DNA from: an uncultured Latescibacterota bacterium | Lineage (GTDB): Bacteria; Latescibacterota; UBA2968; UBA8231 | DNA length: 64,000 nucleotides | NCBI GenBank assembly: GCA_951813615.1 | Contig: OX638377.1 | Coordinates: 1,302,001 to 1,366,000 of the forward strand | Reading direction: 5' to 3' | Shown here: positions 61,071 to 64,000 of the stretch, piece by piece | Layout: every line of letters begins with the position of its first letter | Position numbering within the stretch: position 1 is the first letter of the stretch | Notes under the pieces: generated by a model | The model's database searches: none | Told to the model about the DNA's origin: nothing | What the model saw: only the letters and a program-made list of their open reading frames with translations | Made by a program: the position numbers and the translations under genes

Positions 61071-61151
61071 AGGAACGGATCCCACCAGCGGCCTTCTGCG
61101 CCTGCACATCCAAAGACGTTCACGCGGATTGACCAAGCACCCTAGAAGGTC

Positions 61152-61179
61152 CTTTATAATTCCCAAATACATTATAAAG
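61152..61179 (+). promoter_or_regulatory. TATAAT -10 inside a 9-bp inverted repeat before dcd
   Basis: CTTTATAAT (61152-61160) and ATTATAAAG (61171-61179) are perfect arms around a 10-base spacer. TATAAT at 61155-61160 is a consensus -10; the nearest -35-like box TTGACC (61129-61134) is 20 bases away, longer than usual. The symmetry over the promoter suggests a repressor site. Confidence 0.5.
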
Positions 61180-61191
61180 TCTGGAGGAAAA

Positions 61192-61764
61192 ATGGTTCTC
61201 AGTGACCGCGTAATCAAGACGCTACTGGCAGAAGGCAAAATCGTCGTCGAGCCGTTGGGGGAGGGGTGCATTCAGCCGGCCAGCGTTGATGTGCATCTCG
61301 ACAAACACATTCTCGTGTTCCGCAACTCGCGCCGCCCATTCATCGACGTGCGCGAGGACTTGAGCGACTTAACCGAGATGGAGGAGATCGGCGAGCAGCC
61401 GTTTATGCTGCATCCGGGCGAGTTCGTGCTGGGCAGCACTCTTGAGACGATAGAGCTGCCGGACGACTTGGTGGCGCGGCTTGAGGGCAAGAGTTCGCTG
61501 GGGCGCATCGGGCTGCTGATTCACTCGACCGCGGGGTATGTGGATCCCGGCTGGAAGGGACGTCTGACGTTGGAGCTGAGCAATGTGGCGAATCTGCCCA
61601 TCACGCTGTATCAGGGCATGAAGATCGGGCAGCTATCGTTCCTGCAGCTATCGACGCCAGCGGACAGCCCCTACGGTTCGCCGGGACTGGGCAGCAAGTA
61701 CCAGGGACAGACCGTGCCCACGGCTAGCCGCGCGTACCGGGATTTTGAGAGCGGCAAGGGGTAG
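61192..61764 (+). CDS. dcd: dCTP deaminase
   Basis: 190 aa from the ATG at 61192 with GGAGG 5 bases upstream. Motifs: CIQPASVDVHLD, then ARLEGKSSLGRIGLLIHSTA with the catalytic Glu/Ser region, YVDPGWKGRLTLELSN and LGSKYQGQTVPTAS. It deaminates dCTP to dUTP for thymidylate synthesis; DCD-DUT bifunctional forms exist and cannot be excluded. Upstream open frame is rejected because the start has a strong ribosome site. Confidence 0.95.
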   Translation: MVLSDRVIKTLLAEGKIVVEPLGEGCIQPASVDVHLDKHILVFRNSRRPFIDVREDLSDLTEMEEIGEQPFMLHPGEFVLGSTLETIELPDDLVARLEGKSSLGRIGLLIHSTAGYVDPGWKGRLTLELSNVANLPITLYQGMKIGQLSFLQLSTPADSPYGSPGLGSKYQGQTVPTASRAYRDFESGKG

Positions 61765-61812
61765 CGAGCTACACGTCTTTTGGAAGCTAACGATCTATCC
61801 GAGGAGCTAAAT

Positions 61813-62706
61813 ATGGTACAAATAGCACCACTAGATCGCTCTCATCTTCCCCAGGTCTTGGCGCTCGTCAACAGTCATCTTAGCACCGTGATACCTGGGT
61901 GGAGCTTGACTGCCGATTACTTTTGGGAGCGCCTGCAGAGCGAGCCGCAGGAGTACATTACTGATCCTTGGGTTGTCGAAAGAAAGTCCATTGTTGGCAT
62001 AGTCAGGGATCGCGTTTGCGCGGCGGCGCATCTCCGCCGATACGGCGACGACACGCGCTGGAAGGGAGTTGGGGAGATTGCCTGGATCTTGTTCTGGCCC
62101 GAAGAGCGCGAAGCTGGCGAGGCGGTTATGACAGAGTGCCGGCGACAGATGAACACTTGGCAGGTGGTGGACGAGCAGATCTCGGGTCCCTTGCCGGTTC
62201 CTGCGTGCGTAGGAATACCGGATGTCTGGCCGCACATAAGCGGTTTGGTGGAGCAACTTGGCTATTCAGCTAATGAGGACATTGACGAATCCGTCTATGG
62301 TGGCACGCTGAATGAGGTCTCTGCTCTTGGTGTGCCGCCAGTAAGAGGCGTAACGATCCATCGCGATGCAGGGGAATTCGGCACGCGATTTGTCGCGCGG
62401 TTAGATGGAAACGACATTGCGCACTGCGAATGTGTTTCAGATCTCACGCAAGGCGGCCAATTGCCTGCATTGGCAGGATGGGCTGAGCTCTCGGAGCTCG
62501 CAACGAGCGAAACGATGCGCAATCAGGGAGTTGGTTCGTGGGTCGTCCGGCACGCCGTTGAATGGCTACGGATGGCTAGGTGCGATCGGATCGTGCTGTC
62601 TGTTGCGCGAGATGATGAAAAAGCGGGTGCAGGAAGGTTCTACAAGCGGTTTGGCTGGATGCCGCTGGTGCGACAAAAGCACTGGCGAAGACAGGAAGAA
62701 CGTTGA
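61813..62706 (+). CDS. GNAT-family N-acetyltransferase
   Basis: 297 aa from the ATG at 61813 with GAGGAG 6 bases upstream. The C-terminal GNAT domain has LATSETMRNQGVGSWVVRHA (the acetyl-CoA loop RNQGVGS) and a final GRFYKRFGWMPLVRQKHWRR. The N-terminal half looks like a second, degenerate GNAT fold (MVQIAPLDRSHLPQVLALVN). Substrate unknown. Confidence 0.82.
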   Translation: MVQIAPLDRSHLPQVLALVNSHLSTVIPGWSLTADYFWERLQSEPQEYITDPWVVERKSIVGIVRDRVCAAAHLRRYGDDTRWKGVGEIAWILFWPEEREAGEAVMTECRRQMNTWQVVDEQISGPLPVPACVGIPDVWPHISGLVEQLGYSANEDIDESVYGGTLNEVSALGVPPVRGVTIHRDAGEFGTRFVARLDGNDIAHCECVSDLTQGGQLPALAGWAELSELATSETMRNQGVGSWVVRHAVEWLRMARCDRIVLSVARDDEKAGAGRFYKRFGWMPLVRQKHWRRQEER

Positions 62707-62715
62707 ATTGACCGC

Positions 62716-62901
62716 ATGCCCGATCGGCAGATCGATCTGTTCATTCGCTTCTGTTGGCAAAACAACGGCCGACTCTCAGCGCGGAAACGCGCCAGCCACT
62801 TCGACTTCCTATCGGAGGAAGAAATCACCTTCATGGAACAGGCCGTGCACTACCCCGAGAGTGGAGTGGACGTCTCAACATCAGTTGAAGTCGATGAATA
62901 A
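62716..62901 (+). CDS. Small ORF, possible detached C-terminal module of a Fic protein
   Basis: 61 aa: it begins MPDRQIDLFIRFCWQNNGRL and continues SARKRASHFDFLSEEEITFM. From memory this resembles the C-terminal segment of some Fic family proteins, but that cannot be checked here. No clear ribosome site; it follows the GNAT gene by 9 bases. It may be a fragment of a lost larger gene or a small real gene. Confidence 0.45.
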   Translation: MPDRQIDLFIRFCWQNNGRLSARKRASHFDFLSEEEITFMEQAVHYPESGVDVSTSVEVDE

Positions 62902-62904
62902 TCT

Positions 62905-63765
62905 TCAGCAGGTCGCGTCCTTGCCTTCGCTGCCGTACACGGCGAGGCGTTCCTCTCTTGAGGTCTCGTCCTCGCTGACGCTGGAGGGGATGAAGTGGAG
63001 TTGCAGGGATCGCCGGCCTTGATCCGATCGGTTGGCAGGCGATCCGTGGTGCAGCCGACCGTGCCAGAACAGAATGCCCCCGGGCCTGAGCGGCACGGCG
63101 ACGATGCGCTCCCTGGCCACGTCAGTATCGCAGATCTGCCAGTCCCGTCTGCTGAAGTGGATCACGGGCCCTTCGAGGTGGCTGCCCGGGATCACGTACA
63201 TGCAGCCGTTGTCGCAATGCGCCTCTTGCAAGGCGATCCACACGCTGATGATCTCTGTGTCCATGGGCAGATCGAAGTACGCGTGGTCCTGGTGCCAGGG
63301 TTTCTCGCGGCCGATGCGGGCCGGTTTCTGCATGGCCTGGTGGCGGTAGAGCTTGGCTGGTTCGCCCATCATGCACCCGAGCACGTCCAGCAGGCGCGCG
63401 TTCCGGGCCAGTGAATCCAGGCGGGCATCGAAGCCGACCCACTGCTGCAGCTTGCGCACCAATGTCTGTCGCTTGCCATCCGAAGCGCCCGCCAGCTGAT
63501 CCCTGACGCCGCGTTCGAACTGCACGCCCCTGAATCCCTGATTCTTGCCGTCGATCAGATCTTCCACCGCTTTGATGGCATCGGCCATCTGCGCGTCCGA
63601 AAAGGCACCCTCCACGGCGAGGAAGCCCTGCGCTTTGAAGCGCTCGATCTCAGCGTCGCCGACGTGCTCCAAACCGTTGACCGGTTCGGCTTCTCCGGTC
63701 GGGACGTAGAGATCGGGGTCGTACGCTTCGCTTCCGTGCTCGTCTTCTACTGCGTTCTCAGTCAT
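62905..63765 (-). CDS. Phytanoyl-CoA dioxygenase family protein
   Basis: 286 aa. Iron ligands: WHQDHAYF with His158 and Asp160, and the distal histidine in WHGRLHHGSP (239/240), then Arg251 in GRRSLQLHF. Across its length it aligns by eye with the protein at 13857-14705 (for example DLIDGKNQGFRGVQF versus DLIDGKQPEFRGVQL, and RRDWQICDTD in both), so the two are paralogues. The ATG has a purine-rich AAAAGAGAG stretch upstream. Its 3' end faces the small ORF 3 bases away. Confidence 0.88.
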   Translation of the reverse strand: MTENAVEDEHGSEAYDPDLYVPTGEAEPVNGLEHVGDAEIERFKAQGFLAVEGAFSDAQMADAIKAVEDLIDGKNQGFRGVQFERGVRDQLAGASDGKRQTLVRKLQQWVGFDARLDSLARNARLLDVLGCMMGEPAKLYRHQAMQKPARIGREKPWHQDHAYFDLPMDTEIISVWIALQEAHCDNGCMYVIPGSHLEGPVIHFSRRDWQICDTDVARERIVAVPLRPGGILFWHGRLHHGSPANRSDQGRRSLQLHFIPSSVSEDETSREERLAVYGSEGKDATC

Positions 63766-63845
63766 GGTCGGCTCTCTTTTTTTCCTAACTCCAACTAAAG
63801 AATAGCGATCATCCGGTTTATCTCCAACTTTTGGCTACTCGGTAG

Positions 63846-64000
63846 ATAGTCTTTGGCCTAGACCGCAAAAAAGATCTCAGCGTCGCCGAACTGGAGCGCA
63901 AGTACCCCACGGTCGAATCCATTGCGTATCCGTCGGGCACCCAGGTTTTTCTGCACTTGGCGGATTCCGACACCGACGTCGTCTGGATTCTGCCCCAAAC
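63846..64000 (+). other. Partial open frame at the right edge, no start codon seen
   Basis: After an in-frame TAG at 63843-63845 the frame stays open to the edge and reads GLDRKKDLSVAELERKYPTV, then ESIAYPSGTQVFLHLADSDT. Codon choice looks coding. No ATG, GTG or TTG in frame begins it before the conserved-looking part, so it may be a 5'-truncated gene or use a start missed here. The rest of the gap (63766-63845) shows nothing clear. Confidence 0.4.

Noticed and set aside
61129..61160. TTGACC...TATAAT as a standard dcd promoter
   Set aside because: The spacing is 20 bases, too long for a normal sigma-70 promoter, so only the -10 and its inverted repeat were reported.
1..64000. Search by eye for tRNA, rRNA, SRP RNA, riboswitches and CRISPR arrays
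   Set aside because: No cloverleaf, rRNA-like or regularly spaced repeat sequence was recognised; the gaps between genes are short. A covariance-model scan could still find something missed.

Overview
The window is a gene-dense stretch of about 60% GC (by eye) from an uncultured Gram-negative bacterium. Two large secreted proteins end in a FlgD-like Ig/'YPNPFN'-type sorting module. There are several phytanoyl-CoA-type dioxygenases, several Gfo/Idh/MocA oxidoreductases, lipoproteins, and a PBP1C/alpha-2-macroglobulin pair. This mix fits a lineage at the edge of the FCB group, such as Latescibacterota or Poribacteria (often marine or sponge-associated). That assignment is inference from gene content only.

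Layout. 1-4428: a YbbA/YbbP-like ABC exporter, a membrane-anchored glycerophosphodiesterase and an amidohydrolase. 4425-4637: the 3' stump of a broken gene. 4708-10690: a compact same-strand cassette of GPP34-cytochrome P450 fusion, APH/ecdysteroid-kinase-like phosphotransferase, PAPS sulfotransferase and 14-TM MFS exporter; this is the most unusual system seen here. 10698-13801: a PfkB kinase, a decayed BrnT/BrnA toxin-antitoxin locus, and an AAA ATPase + DUF4276 pair that may be a defence module. 13857-21186: a housekeeping block on the minus strand (rsmB-PASTA-rpe, then ffh-rpsP-rimM-trmD-rplS followed by a DUF3098-like protein and a dioxygenase). 21190-22425: a secreted sorting-domain protein. 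22567-31589: a plus-strand block with recJ, apgM, a second glycerophosphodiesterase, a coiled-coil lipoprotein, an active and an apparently dead L,D-transpeptidase, a ceramidase-like protein, a YkgJ protein and an oxidoreductase.

31586-52883 is an accessory/catabolic region. It holds an Nramp-related transporter preceded by a fossil of a Gfo/Idh gene, an oxidoreductase-propeller-transglutaminase operon, secreted BNR/propeller proteins, dioxygenases, a serine hydrolase, a Fic protein with an inverted repeat upstream, a BNR/FG-GAP/ankyrin operon and two TIM-barrel proteins. 53042-64000 carries pbpC and a thioester-type alpha-2-macroglobulin, divergent from dcd across a region with two strong inverted repeats, then a GNAT acetyltransferase, a small orphan ORF, another dioxygenase and a partial ORF at the edge.

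No rRNA, tRNA, CRISPR array, intact insertion sequence or phage gene was recognised. No gene-free stretch exceeds about 280 bases. Most operons use 1-4 base overlaps (ATGA/GTGA), so translational coupling is common here.
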